Shown one piece after another: positions 1 through 9,713 of a stretch of 31,627 nt of DNA. The position numbers were made by a program, and so were the translations under genes. Positions within the stretch are counted from its first letter, which is position 1. Each line of letters begins with the position of its first letter. The stretch comes from Ceratorhiza oryzae-sativae (Eukaryota > Basidiomycota > Agaricomycetes > Cantharellales > Ceratobasidiaceae), in assembly GCA_030998015.1 (NCBI GenBank), contig JARWMV010000164.1:1-31627 (forward strand), in the 5' to 3' direction. The notes under the pieces were generated by a model, which was not told the origin of the DNA, searched no databases, and saw nothing but the letters and a program-made list of their open reading frames with translations.

Positions 1-441
1 GAGACCAGGAGGGGCTTGGTTTGAATGCTTGTTCCGGATACACAAGTTGCATGCCTGAATATAATTGACAACAGATTTTTTCATTCCAGACCAATAGTAA
101 TCTCAAGATAGGAGATCTAGTGTCCTGAAATGCCCTGGATGCCCTGCTGCAGGATTGTCATGCTGGCTTTCTATGACTACTCATCTGATTTCTGACTTGT
201 TTGGTACATATATGCAGTCGTGGTAGTACAACAAGTCATCTTCTAGACGCCAGCCTTTAACCGGAATGTTTTCCTTGAGGGACTTTAGAATCTTTGATAT
301 GGTCTTATCATCTGGTAACGCATCCCTGATTAAATCATTGAGGGAATGGTCAGTGAGAATTGCCAAAATGAAAAGCTCGGGGCTGATAAGTGGCAGGGTT
401 TTACCCCCCTCTTTAGCTGCCTCTCTCTGAAGTGATTCTTG
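1..441 (-). pseudogene. pol: Integrase N-terminal region of gypsy pol (broken, partial)
   Basis: This continues the RNase H reading frame past the TGA at 442-444. The frame reads into an integrase zinc-binding module: His residues in the QHDNPAAGHPGH segment, then the pair CNLC about 30 residues later, close to the left edge. The HHCC module binds zinc and precedes the catalytic DDE core, which is not in the window. Two more in-frame TGA codons lie at 181-183 and 103-105. Each falls where arginine is expected in this family, so each is probably a CGA-to-TGA transition. No frameshift is seen, so decay is by point mutation. Confidence 0.85.
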
Positions 442-1782
442 TCAAGATAGTATATCAGCCTTTCCGTTTTGTGCCCCTTTTCTGTATTTGATTCTGTAGT
501 TGTAGTCGGCCAGGAAGCCCATCCACCTTGCTTGTCTCCAGTTTAAGTCCCTTTTTGTCTGGAAGAACTCTAGATTTTTGTGGTCTGAGAGTACCAAGAC
601 AGGGATTTCAGATCCTTCGAGCAAGTGACACCATTCTTTGAATGCTCGTATCATAGCCAGTAATTCTTTATCATGTATATCATAATTTTGTTTGGCTGGT
701 GATAGAGTTTTGGAATAGAAGGCTACTGGGTGCAATTTACCATCTCTGCCATACTGGTTAAGGATAGCTCCAGTGGCAAAGTTGGATGCATCACATTCCA
801 GTATAAATTCCTTTGTGACGTCTGGTTGGATTAAGACAGGAGATTCAACTAGTGCTTTTTTCAGAATTTGGAAAGATGCTTCCTCATTCTTACCCCATCG
901 CCAATGGACATCTTTACGCAAGAGCTGGTACATAGGCCAAGCTCGTCCTGCAAAGTCCTCTATGAAGCAGCGATAGTAGTTGAAAAACCCTAGTGCTTCC
1001 TGCACTTCCTTTACGGTACGCGGTGTTTCCCAATTAACTGCTTCCATGACCTTTTTTGGGTCTGTTTTGACTCCTTCGCCATTGGCAATTACGCCTAGGT
1101 ATTCTACTTCAGAGGCGTTGAAGACACATTTTTCCAGGTTGCAGTATAGCTGGTGTTTCCTAAGTCGGGATAACACCTCCTGAACATGCTTCGTGTGATC
1201 TGCAGGGTTTTTGGAAAATATAAGTATGTCGTCAAGGTATACTATGACTGACACATCTAGTAAATCCCTAAAGATCTTGTTCATGAAGTTCTGGAAGGTG
1301 GCTGGAGCATTACAAAGACCAAAAGGCATGACCAAGTATTCAAATAGACCATATTTTGTTTTAAACGCTGTTTTCCATTCATCTCCTTCTTTAATTCTGA
1401 CCAGATTATAGCCAGATTTAAGGTCCAGAGTTGTGAATATGCGTGCTCCTCTCAATTTCTCTACCAAGGTGGAAATGAGAGGTATGGGATACGCATTTCG
1501 TACTGTGTTGGAATTGAGCGAACAATAATCAACACACATCCTTCTTTTGCCATTCTTTTTAGGAACAAAGATTACTGGAGAGCTGTATCGTGATTTGGAG
1601 GGCCTGATCAACCCTTTGTCCAACTGCTCTTTGAGTATTCTTCTTAATTCCTCATCATCCAAAGGGTGAAGGGGGTATACCAGTCCTTTTACTGGTGCGT
1701 TTTGATCCTTGAGGACTATCTCAAGGTCATATGGATGGTGAGGAGGTAACTCCGTCACTTTGTCCTCAGAAAATACATCCAT
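442..1782 (-). CDS. pol: Reverse transcriptase-RNase H segment of gypsy pol
   Basis: A 446-residue open stretch holds a complete RT and RNase H. RT landmarks are the FTTLDLKSGY segment (catalytic Asp near residue 120), the MPFGLCNAPATFQ segment at about 152-164 and the YLDD active site at 182-185. RNase H follows, with an ECDASN catalytic Asp segment and the DKELLA and SDHKNL motifs typical of gypsy RNase H. It ends in an ADILS tail at a TGA where the family normally has Arg. Its apparent start Met is probably internal to pol: the protease segment just upstream is in the same frame, separated by a single TGA at 1789-1791. RT copies the RNA genome and RNase H removes the template. Confidence 0.93.
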   Translation of the reverse strand: MDVFSEDKVTELPPHHPYDLEIVLKDQNAPVKGLVYPLHPLDDEELRRILKEQLDKGLIRPSKSRYSSPVIFVPKKNGKRRMCVDYCSLNSNTVRNAYPIPLISTLVEKLRGARIFTTLDLKSGYNLVRIKEGDEWKTAFKTKYGLFEYLVMPFGLCNAPATFQNFMNKIFRDLLDVSVIVYLDDILIFSKNPADHTKHVQEVLSRLRKHQLYCNLEKCVFNASEVEYLGVIANGEGVKTDPKKVMEAVNWETPRTVKEVQEALGFFNYYRCFIEDFAGRAWPMYQLLRKDVHWRWGKNEEASFQILKKALVESPVLIQPDVTKEFILECDASNFATGAILNQYGRDGKLHPVAFYSKTLSPAKQNYDIHDKELLAMIRAFKEWCHLLEGSEIPVLVLSDHKNLEFFQTKRDLNWRQARWMGFLADYNYRIKYRKGAQNGKADILS

Positions 1783-1788
1783 ATAGTC

Positions 1789-2436
1789 TCAGAGTTCCTC
1801 TGGGATGCCTTCAAGTGGTTTTGATACCACAACACCTCCAGGGTCCCTAGGGATGCCTTCAAGAGGTTGGTAAGCCTTGACACCTCCTAGTTTTTTGTTG
1901 AATGGGTCAACAACACCACCAACATTGCCAAGAACTACATCAGAAGCAGGAACACAGTTTTTTATACAAAAGTTTGAGTTAAAGGTAATACGTTTATTTG
2001 GCCAGTCAATATTTAGATTATGTAATTTGAGCCACGACATTCCTAGTACTAAGGTGTGTCTACCTATGTCTGCTACATTACAAACCAATTGTTCCTTATG
2101 ACTGCCTATTTCTAAAATAAAAACACATTCTGTATCAACAATACCAGAAGAGATTTCACGACCATCAATAACTTTTAATTTTTTTGGATTTTTCTTTTTA
2201 TAAGTGGGTATTCGATATTGTTTAACTAGGTGTGGGTGTATAAAGCATGAAGATGCACCTGAGTCAATCATGGCCCAACCATGCATGGTTTGCATATGGT
2301 TGATGCTTTTATTTTCTGGAGTGGACAGGGCTTGAGATGCAACAAAATATATATTCAAAGGGGACACGTTGTCTATAGCATATATCTCAAAGTCCGTACA
2401 GGTTTCGCTTGATACATTTGCTCCATCAATGTTCAA
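1789..2436 (-). CDS. pol: Retroviral-type aspartic protease segment of gypsy pol
   Basis: A 215-residue stretch carries the retropepsin active site DSGAS at residues 58-62 and, about 70 residues later, the hydrophobic LVLGMSWL segment that packs against the active site in this family. The enzyme would cut the Gag-Pol polyprotein in virus-like particles. The frame overlaps the end of gag by a few codons and lies in the -1 frame relative to it, the usual arrangement for programmed -1 frameshifting in Ty3/gypsy elements. There is no ATG at the nominal start, which is a TTG, supporting translation by frameshift. The segment ends at TGA 1789-1791, in frame with RT downstream. Confidence 0.88.
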   Translation of the reverse strand: MNIDGANVSSETCTDFEIYAIDNVSPLNIYFVASQALSTPENKSINHMQTMHGWAMIDSGASSCFIHPHLVKQYRIPTYKKKNPKKLKVIDGREISSGIVDTECVFILEIGSHKEQLVCNVADIGRHTLVLGMSWLKLHNLNIDWPNKRITFNSNFCIKNCVPASDVVLGNVGGVVDPFNKKLGGVKAYQPLEGIPRDPGGVVVSKPLEGIPEEL

Positions 2437-3773
2437 GCATCCTTGTTTTCTGACTCATCACCAGAAAGGGAAGCAGCTTGCCCAGAATAGGGTTTGGAGG
2501 GACAAGCGCTAGAATAATGGCCACGACCACCACAAGTGCTGCATATTACAGGTTTTTTTCCTTTCCCTGCTGAATCTAGATCCATAGGTCCAGGACCAGA
2601 CCCCTTGGCCAGGGTAGGAGCCAAGGGAGCAATGACAATCAGATGCAAATCTTTTTGGATTTGTTTGAAGGTAGTTTCCTCAGATGATCCATCATTCCAT
2701 TTGATTGTGGGAATCGACTGTCCTTTGGCATTGCGGTTTATAGCCAAGATTGTTCCTTTGCGAGCCTTGCCATCTGGACCAAGCGTGTACACCTTTTCCC
2801 CAACAGACATCTTTTCCCTGGCCTGGCCTTTGGGAGGAGCTGTTGACGGCAAGGTGGAAGCTTTGGTAGAGGTGCTAGCCACATTGAAAGAGGAAGATTT
2901 GGAAGATGGATTTTGTGCCTGGAACGACTCAATACGCTGATCAATTCTGAGTGCCTTGTCTGCAAGGGTTTGCAGGGTGATGTTGGCAGCCATGTGATCG
3001 TAGTCTTGGGCCACAAGGAATTCCTTGATTTTGACTGTGAGACCATTGTAGAAGTGATTGTGAAGGGATGCATCATTGTAGCCAAGGCCCTGGGAATATG
3101 TCTGGAAGTCTTTGAAGTATTCTTGGACTGAATTCTTTTGTTTGAGCAATTTGAATTTTGCCCTGAAGTTTTCAGTCTTGTTGGCAACGTTCCAGTGAGC
3201 GTTAAATTGGGTCCAGAAATCATTGACATTGTGGAGCCAAGTGACCGGATTGCCATTGATAACGTTGTCTTCCAGATAGGGTTCCAGCCATTCATGGGCT
3301 TTGCCATCCAGGCAGGAAATGATGTAAGCGATCTGCTCATCAGCAGTCACAGAGGGATAGGAAGTCCGCAAATAATGGGCCACTGCAACCCTGAAGGATA
3401 CCACTTTGTTTTTATCTGAACCATCAAATTTAGCAGGCGCCGATAACTTGGGCGCTCGAGTATGCGCAATAGAGGTGCTTGTACCAGGTGCTTGGACTGC
3501 AGCCTGGAGTGCAACTACATTTGTATCAAGGTTAGATAGGCTTGTATTGTGGTTCTGGAGAGTGGTGTTGATAGTGGATAGTTTGGCCGACTGTTGATTG
3601 ATGAATACCCCAAGATTGTTATTTATTGCGATCAGCGTGTCCTTGATTGTGTGGGTGAATGCTAGTAGGTTGGCTGGATCGGTGGGTACCTGAATTTGAG
3701 TGGCATCGAACTGAATCCATGTGGGGGCAGGGTTTGGTGCAGACATAGCTAAAAAAGGAAGTGGGATAGACAA
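2433..3773 (-). CDS. gag: Gag capsid/nucleocapsid protein of gypsy element
   Basis: A 446-residue intact frame. A Gln/Asn/Thr-rich N-terminus is followed by an alpha-helical retrotransposon Gag region (about residues 115-270, including WLEPYLED and FRAKFKLL segments), then a basic Ser/Pro/Lys-rich linker. A single CCHC zinc knuckle of spacing CX2CX4HX4C lies at about 411-424, close to the C-terminus. Gag assembles the particle and the knuckle binds genomic RNA. A second in-frame Met at residue 10 (base 3746), beginning MSAPNP, looks more like the true start by analogy with other fungal Gag proteins. Unlike pol, the frame has no stop. Confidence 0.9.
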   Translation of the reverse strand: MSIPLPFLAMSAPNPAPTWIQFDATQIQVPTDPANLLAFTHTIKDTLIAINNNLGVFINQQSAKLSTINTTLQNHNTSLSNLDTNVVALQAAVQAPGTSTSIAHTRAPKLSAPAKFDGSDKNKVVSFRVAVAHYLRTSYPSVTADEQIAYIISCLDGKAHEWLEPYLEDNVINGNPVTWLHNVNDFWTQFNAHWNVANKTENFRAKFKLLKQKNSVQEYFKDFQTYSQGLGYNDASLHNHFYNGLTVKIKEFLVAQDYDHMAANITLQTLADKALRIDQRIESFQAQNPSSKSSSFNVASTSTKASTLPSTAPPKGQAREKMSVGEKVYTLGPDGKARKGTILAINRNAKGQSIPTIKWNDGSSEETTFKQIQKDLHLIVIAPLAPTLAKGSGPGPMDLDSAGKGKKPVICSTCGGRGHYSSACPSKPYSGQAASLSGDESENKDA

Positions 3774-4113
3774 ATACGGTGGGTGCTCTTGAAGCCAGGA
3801 TTTTCACTCTCAAACACTGTGGCTGCTCTGCTACCTAGCGTTGGACAATGACTACAACTAATCAACAAGCCTTTGATGGGCATGATATAGAGTGTCTTTT
3901 TTGCAAGCAGGTAGTTTGCTGTCTGCAACACGTGTGGTGATGGACAAGAGTCCTAGGGTTGGGCGATAGGTACTGTCTGCCTTGTAGACACCTGTTACTG
4001 GATAGTCTCTTTCCACTTTTGATTATTATGCGGTCCAAGCCTTTCTCCGTTTCACAGTAGGCTAGTACAGGGGTACGTCTCAATCCTGAGTGATGAGGAA
4101 GAACTCAACCTAA
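3774..4113 (-). other. 5' untranslated leader of gypsy element
   Basis: This lies between the LTR and gag. It should hold the primer binding site next to the LTR (minus-strand reading from 4113 begins TTAGGTTGAG), but I do not recognise a tRNA 3' end there. No convincing ORF is present. Confidence 0.6.
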
Positions 4114-4633
4114 TGTCAGAGCTACAACCTGAACAGTAACGTCAAACACCTAAGTGGTGATGACAAGCCTATGGGCAGTGATGCCGGAGGCTTTACTGAC
4201 AACGTCTAAGGTAGGACACGCAGTGAGGGTGCGATAAGACACAAGGATGTAGGAGTAAGTGCACTTGTCCTTAAGAGGACTGGGCAGGGACTATGGACTG
4301 GTAAGTCACACAGGTAGTAGAGGGGATACGACAGGAGGTCGAGTTCTGAGGCTTAAGGCTCTCAGACTCTCCCTTATATATTCATACGATGAGCTATATC
4401 AAATACACGTATGGTGCAAGACAACTATTGTACGATGTGAGAATGGTGCCATGTAACAGAATATTCCAGAAGGTACAAACAGAACATAAACAACAACAAG
4501 GTCACGTGATCATGTAAGTAATTCTATGCATATATCTGATTAAACATGACTTGTCCAAAATTATGAAAAGGAGAGATTTTATAAAATATACGAAAATCAT
4601 AATAAAATCTGCATCATGGTCTAGGCCATGACA
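4114..4633 (-). repeat. 5' LTR of gypsy element (family A)
   Basis: A 520 bp unit starts TGTCAGAGC and ends GGCCATGACA in plus orientation, so it has TG...CA ends with short inverted termini. It aligns along its length with the solo LTR at 7526-8063, including a shared CAGACTCTCCCTTATATAT segment, the GAATATTCCAGAA segment and a common right end. The AT-rich TTATATAT stretch is a likely promoter element. This copy keeps some CpG (for example TCACGTGATC near 4502), whereas the solo copy has none. Confidence 0.9.
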
Positions 4634-5510
4634 AATCTAGGATATGCATGGACCCTCCATCCCCAGGTCCTAGATTTGACATAAACACCAAAATGCTTTG
4701 AAAATGATAGGATGAGGAATACAATAAGCTTGCTCACCAAATAGGACCAATAAGGTATGAGAGCAAGGTTGGGGGTTGTTAGACCTGCTGACAAATTGGG
4801 CCTGAGGCTTACAAAACTGCTGAGCCCCTATGCTATGCTTTCCTCACAAACAACCACATGGTCAGCAGTGACATGTCAAGCAACAGTGACAAGAGGTAGT
4901 AAGGCAATGACAGTGATATGTCACACAATGAGCAGAGTAAATGAGAACTTGTATTTGACAAGGAGTTCAAGTTTGCAAGGAGACCTTGTCAAACTTGACC
5001 CAGTATATATATGTATTCTTCAAGTCACATCAAAACAAACACTACTATACTTGCTAAGTGATAGAAGGTGCTGTGGAGATGCAGAATTTCACATCAAAGT
5101 TGAAATACATCTTGGTTGGCAGTCTGGAACATTCCATGGCTTGCATAAAAGGAAAGTATGTCTTGAAAATGTACTCAGAAAATAAAAAAAATCAAGAAAA
5201 TATTATATAGTGGATATAGCCATTTCAGGTTGTGACACACATCTCTACCCATTCCATGCACACACTTATGTCTTAAGATTATGCCTACTTCTTGTGGTAG
5301 GCTGGTATGTTACAAGCCTTGCTCTTGAAATGGTGATTGATTCAACTACAATATTCCTGTCTTGTTTGCTTCATTTTTTCCACTCTTGCAAGGTGTCTTT
5401 GTACTTGTGCTTCTGTTCTTGCTTGTCATTGCTTAACCTGACTTCTCCTGCTTGTACTGCTTCTGGACACTTAGCTCTTGCTTGCAGATATGCAACACTT
5501 GTATTTTGAT

Positions 5511-6043
5511 CTTGAGATAGTATTTAAGCAAGTCTTCAAAGTGGCTCTGGTCTCCAGAATACTTCACCTTGTCTTTTCACCCAGTCTGCTTGCCCTGCAA
5601 CAAGTTGTCTCTGTCCAAGAGCCCTCTTTTGCAGTCTCCTCTGGTCTTAGACTGCTCCCAACCATCTAAAAGTTGCCAGCTGTGACGTGGTACAGGGATG
5701 TGGTGGCCATGATGATGGTTGTGGGGGCCACAAGGGTGCCCATTGTGGCTGTTGTAGTGGTTATGTGTCATGGGCAAAGAGCTGTGGACTGGCTGAGAGG
5801 CTAGGACTTGTTAACCTAGCACAATATGTCAATTCATGTGATGCCAACAATTGGAGCTGGATTGTCACAACCAACAATGTGTAGATGGTTGGGAGAAGTC
5901 CTGAGCTTGAAGAGTGCTGCAAGAGAGCTCTGTGACAAGGACAAGTGGTCTCAGGGCAGTAGAATGTGTGAAATGACAAGGTGAAGGAAGCATTCTGGAG
6001 ACCAGAGACACTTCACAGACTGACTTAAATACTATTTGGAAAA
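5511..6043. repeat. Long imperfect inverted repeat
   Basis: The left arm (about 5511-5672) reads, when reverse-complemented, closely like the right arm (about 5882-6043). Shared landmarks are AGATGGTTGGGAG at the inner ends, GACAAGGTGAAG and TCTGGAGACCAGAG in the middle, and TTAAATACTAT at the outer ends. A spacer of about 209 bp separates the arms, and weaker similarity continues outward to about 5440 and 6120. It could be two oppositely oriented copies of one decayed repeat or a foldback element. Confidence 0.7.
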
Positions 6044-7126
6044 GATAAGACAAGCAACACATAGCTATAATCAAGGGCTAGCAAACTACAAGTGAAATAA
6101 GCAATAGCTAGCTAGCTAAGTCCAGTACAAGTGATGGGAAGAGAATATAAGCAAGAATAAGTGAGAAAAGAAGCACAGGCACAAGCACAGGCTGCAATGA
6201 GCAGGCAGAATCAAGGAAATGAGAGAAGAATATTGCAAATGGAATCAATGAGTATGTCAGGAGCAAGGCTCATGACATGGATTGCCACTGTGTTCAATGT
6301 GCATTTTAAGGCCAATCACAAGGGCCCCTTGTGCATGTGGCAGTATAACATAGTGAGCCCTTAGCTCCTGTCCTTGTGTGACTATTAAGCTCATATACCA
6401 TTTTCTTATCCTCCAGATTCTGCAATATCAATGATTTGCACCTACTTGCACTGGTCACAGTATTCACCAAGATTGTTACAAAATACTAGCAGAAAATATT
6501 GATGGTAATGCACAGGCTGTGTGCTGTCTTAGATCAAGATTCCATCTGAATCAAATGTATACCAATCAACTTGCCTCATTGAGGTGAGTTGAATGAGCAT
6601 AGTTACCTCTGCTCTACTGCCATCTGTGAGGAGCTACATGTGGATTCAGGGGCAATTGCCCCTAATCAGTGCTGCAGACACTAGTGAAACCAACTGTGCA
6701 AATCTTGCTCCCCTGTTCAATTCTGGTGTGTCAAGACCTAATTCTTTTGTTTTAAGGAGAACCTGTATCAGTCACAACAGAAAGTCAGGTTCTTGGGCAT
6801 GTTCCCTTAAACTTAAACCCTCCATGTCATGAGCCATGAGCAAAGGTCTTGTGGCTAACCATCATTTTCTTTCCTCTGTCCACCACTTTGGTCTTGTGGC
6901 TTGACCACCTCCTTTGCATGAGTAAGCACCTCCACATGCTTACTGAGCCTTGTCCTATTATTAGTCACTTGCTTACTGATCACTGCCATTCACCTTACTC
7001 ATACTACTATTATTAGTACTTGCTGACTGATGGACATACTATTATTAGTAAATGGCTGACTGATCACTGCCATTCTTTCTTACCCATCCTGCATGTATGC
7101 TTAGTCACTCCCTTAGTTATAAACAG

Positions 7127-7134
7127 TATAAAAG
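7127..7134 (+). promoter_or_regulatory. TATA box in decayed LTR-like sequence
   Basis: TATAAAAG followed by a C/T-rich CAGTCTACCCCAGCTTGCTC stretch resembles an LTR promoter and transcript start. No gene follows, so it is probably a relic. Confidence 0.3.
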
Positions 7135-7525
7135 CAAGGAGCAAGCCAGTCTACCCCAGCTTGCTCTACCTTGTCAATTCCCCTCTAAAAGCATTCAGTG
7201 TAAAGAACAGTCCCTAGCTGACTTATTAGCTTAAGTAACAGCTAGAAGGGTCTTGAGTCAAGACCATGTTGCAAGCCCCAGCACTATGCAACACTTAGCC
7301 ACTGTCCACTGTCACTTACTCAGTGATGGGTGTCCATCAGCCATGAGCACATAAGTGCATATGGTGTCAAGCTACAAGATGGTAGACACACTCAAGGCAT
7401 CAAGCCAAGGCTAGCCATGCATCAGCAGTAGTCAGGACATAGTCTAGACCTATCAGAGGCATTAGCCACTTGTAAAACAAAAGTCTGACAACCACTTTTA
7501 GAGGTTGTGACACTCCATATATATT

Positions 7526-8063
7526 TGTCAGAGCCTATGACCTGCACAGCCAGGCCCAACACTGGTGAGGTGAGGGCAGATCTAGGGCTAAAAGCCCCAG
7601 GATCAAGACTGCAGCATCTAGGAGGGGATTTGTAGTCAGGGGATAGGTTGCAATGACATGCAGGTTGGTTTCAGAGGCACACTTGTGCTTAAGAGCACTG
7701 GGCAGAATCTAAGTGGCTTTGTGACCAACTCAGGTAGAAGGGACATTGGCAGGAGGTCAAGTTCTGGGGCTGAAGGCTCCCAGACTCTCCCTTTATATAT
7801 TCACATCTAAGGCTTTACATAACAAAACCCAGGACAAATAAGCAGCTAGATGTAATTGTATAATATGTAGAATTGTGCCATGTCAACAGAATATTCCAGA
7901 ATGCATCAAAACTGATCAACAACAACAAGGTTGCATGAATCTGTCAATAATTCTACACATATATCTGAATAAATGGGACTTGTCCAAAAATAAGGAACCA
8001 AAGTGAGAAATAAAAATAAACAAAAATCATAATAAATTCATGGTCATGGTCTGGGCCATGACA
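7526..8063 (-). repeat. Solo LTR of family A with ATATT target duplication
   Basis: A 538 bp unit starts TGTCAGAGCC and ends GGGCCATGACA, related over its length to the LTR at 4114-4633. It is flanked by perfect 5-bp direct repeats ATATT at 7521-7525 and 8064-8068. With no internal region attached, this is the product of LTR-LTR recombination after an independent insertion. It has no CpG at all, so it is older than, or more heavily mutated than, the copy at 4114. Confidence 0.93.
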
Positions 8064-8360
8064 ATATTAGCAGATGCACATCCAAGTCTACATGAATGCA
8101 AGCAGCAATTGGCAATCAGATATCAACTGATAATGTGTCAGTGTTTTACAAAGATTCCAGAATGTTCCATATGCCACATGACTGATAAACTATAGATATG
8201 TATACTGGAGAAAATTTAATAATAATTTTGAAAATGTTGGTTGTCATGTAAGCTTCTGAGAGTGTTAAGTATTCAGTAGATGCTGTATACCAAAAATAAG
8301 CTTGATTAGAGGTATCTTAGTGTGTGCAATTGGTGGAATGCTACCCTTGAGGCTGGAAAC

Positions 8361-8560
8361 TGTCAGAGCCTATGACCTGAACAACAACACCAAACACTTG
8401 TGAGGTGATGGCAGATCCAAGGGCTAAGGGGCCAAGGATCAAGACCACAATGTCTAGAGGGGACATGCAGTGAAGGGGAGGGTTGCAACAACATGCAGGA
8501 GGGTTTGAGAGGTGCATTTGACCTAAAGAGGTCTGGGCAAGAACTTTTGGCAGGGAAATT
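8361..8560 (-). repeat. Truncated LTR fragment of family A
   Basis: It begins TGTCAGAGCCTATGACCTG like the solo LTR and stays similar for roughly 200 bp (to the GGTCTGGGCAAGAAC stretch), then similarity stops. The segment from about 8570 to 8706 has two copies of a CTGTAGATAATAATATACT stretch (near 8571 and 8631). Confidence 0.8.
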
Positions 8561-8706
8561 TTTGGGGGAGCTGTAGATAATAATATACTCAGCTCCAGAC
8601 ACAAATGTGAACAAGAACTGAATTCTGTACCTGTAGATAATAATATACTATAGGATTGTGAGCAACATGAAAAGTAATGAAAAGTAAACATACCTCAGCT
8701 CCAGAC

Positions 8707-8945
8707 TGTTACAGGTCAGGGTACACTTGAATATCTAGAGCTTAAGCAAATGTAGATATGTTAGTATACACTAATTGTACTCAATACTTCTTAGACAAGA
8801 GTAAGAAGGCTCAAAGTAGTTGCAATGTGATCAAGTAACACTCAAGGTAGTCTTAATCTTTCACAGTGTAAACTGACTAATTTATAGGTATAAAGAGCAA
8901 GACTACTATGGTCAGGTTCCCTTAGATATCTTAAATGTAGTTCAG
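8707..8945 (-). repeat. LTR fragment of family C (1.3 kb LTR family), inverted
   Basis: These 239 bp are the reverse complement of the last part of the LTRs ending at 20476 and 22558, starting TGTTACAGGTCAGGG and running to ATGTAGTTCAG. The copy ends abruptly exactly where the next element starts (8946), so that element, or the rearrangement that placed it, cut this LTR. The missing remainder is not found after 15787. Confidence 0.88.
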
Positions 8946-9624
8946 TGTCGTGACCCTCTGGAGGCTCCCTTGTGGAGCACTTAAGTAGTGGCTGCGTTGA
9001 CGGTTTGGTACTATGCAGTATGTATTGAGCGTTCTAGTTACAGTGTTTTGCTATGGTCTATGGTGGTTGACGAGATAAAGCAAGCTGAGGCATCCAGTCT
9101 TGCTTTATCCTCCTTATATATACCTGTGGCTGCGGTGGCTGCGGACGTATTATCTAAGCACACTCCGCAGTAGGTGGAGGTTATGTACAGTACTATGGGT
9201 TAGGTAATTGTTTGTCTTAAGTTTGTGCGGCTCCGAATCTTATAGAGCCACGCGAGGTCCGAGGGTCATGTGACCTTTTGGACTTAAGCACCCGGCGCTT
9301 AATCGCTGAATAAGCGCCGAGGTCACGTGACAACTCGCTCCTCGCTCCAGGTAACATGGGAGAGAAACGCTGGAGCGAGTTCAGGGTAACCACCGGCGCT
9401 TAATCGTTGGATAAGCGCCGAGATCACGTGACAACTCGCTCCTCGCTCCAGGTAACATGGGAGAGAAACGCTGGAGCGAGTTCAGGGTAACCACCGGCGC
9501 TTAATCGTTAAGTAAGCGCCGAGATCACGTGATCCTGTTTATGGTTTGTTCTGCTTCGGGAAAAATGCCATAAATCTGTACAATATTCGGTTGTTAGGTT
9601 ATGTCTGCTAGGCGGGTCATAACA
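8946..9624 (-). repeat. LTR, 3' side of the Rep-bearing element (family B)
   Basis: A 679 bp unit starts TGTCGTGACCC and ends GGGTCATAACA in plus orientation. It is nearly identical to 15006-15787 except that it has one fewer 101-bp internal unit. It contains a CCTTATATATACC promoter-like stretch and three GGCGCTTA/TAAGCGCC stem-loops. Confidence 0.95.
9294..9520. repeat. 101-bp tandem units with stem-loops in left LTR
   Basis: Perfect 8-bp stems GGCGCTTA/TAAGCGCC occur at 9294-9318, 9395-9419 and 9496-9520, at an exact 101-bp period. Each has a 9-base loop that begins ATCG and varies afterwards. Between them lies a second inverted repeat, AACTCGCTCC with GGAGCGAGTT, and a GRTCACGTGA palindrome follows every stem-loop. 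Confidence 0.92.
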
Positions 9625-9638
9625 TTATCCCCCCCTTT
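9625..9638 (-). other. Polypurine tract of the Rep-bearing element
   Basis: Read on the minus strand this is AAAGGGGGGGATAA, lying directly against the TGTTATGACC end of the LTR. That is where plus-strand DNA synthesis is primed in LTR retrotransposons. It fixes the element's orientation and shows that the cargo lies inside the transcribed unit. Confidence 0.85.
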
Positions 9639-9713
9639 GGACATGTCTTGGGGGATCTCGAGGCATGTTTCTTTTCTGGGTTCTAAAAGTTTCTAAAAAG
9701 TATCTCATATATC

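Larger units (their letters stand above)
1..4633 (-). mobile_element. Ty3/gypsy LTR retrotransposon, 3' part beyond the window
   Basis: On the minus strand, in order, come a 5' LTR (4114-4633), an untranslated leader, gag, protease, reverse transcriptase-RNase H and the zinc-binding start of an integrase that runs off base 1. This order (integrase after RNase H) defines Ty3/gypsy. The gag frame is open, but pol contains four TGA stops, so this copy cannot make full polyprotein. The rest of integrase, any chromodomain and the 3' LTR lie left of the window, so the target duplication cannot be checked; the five bases outside the LTR are AATCT. The solo LTR at 7526-8063 belongs to the same family. 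Confidence 0.93.
4634..7525. other. CpG-depleted relic repeat DNA without genes
   Basis: About 2.9 kb with no supportable coding region. By reading, the only CG dinucleotide is at 5686. TG and CA are correspondingly common, as expected for long-methylated or RIP-like decayed transposon DNA. It contains a long imperfect inverted repeat (5511-6043) and a TATAAAAG box at 7127-7134 in LTR-promoter-like context. The ORFs here show no family motifs and are chance. Confidence 0.7.

Noticed and set aside
9294..9520. Regularly spaced palindromes looking like a CRISPR array
   Set aside because: The period is 101 bp and the spacers are identical rather than unique. They lie in both LTRs of a eukaryotic element, so they are tandem LTR units.
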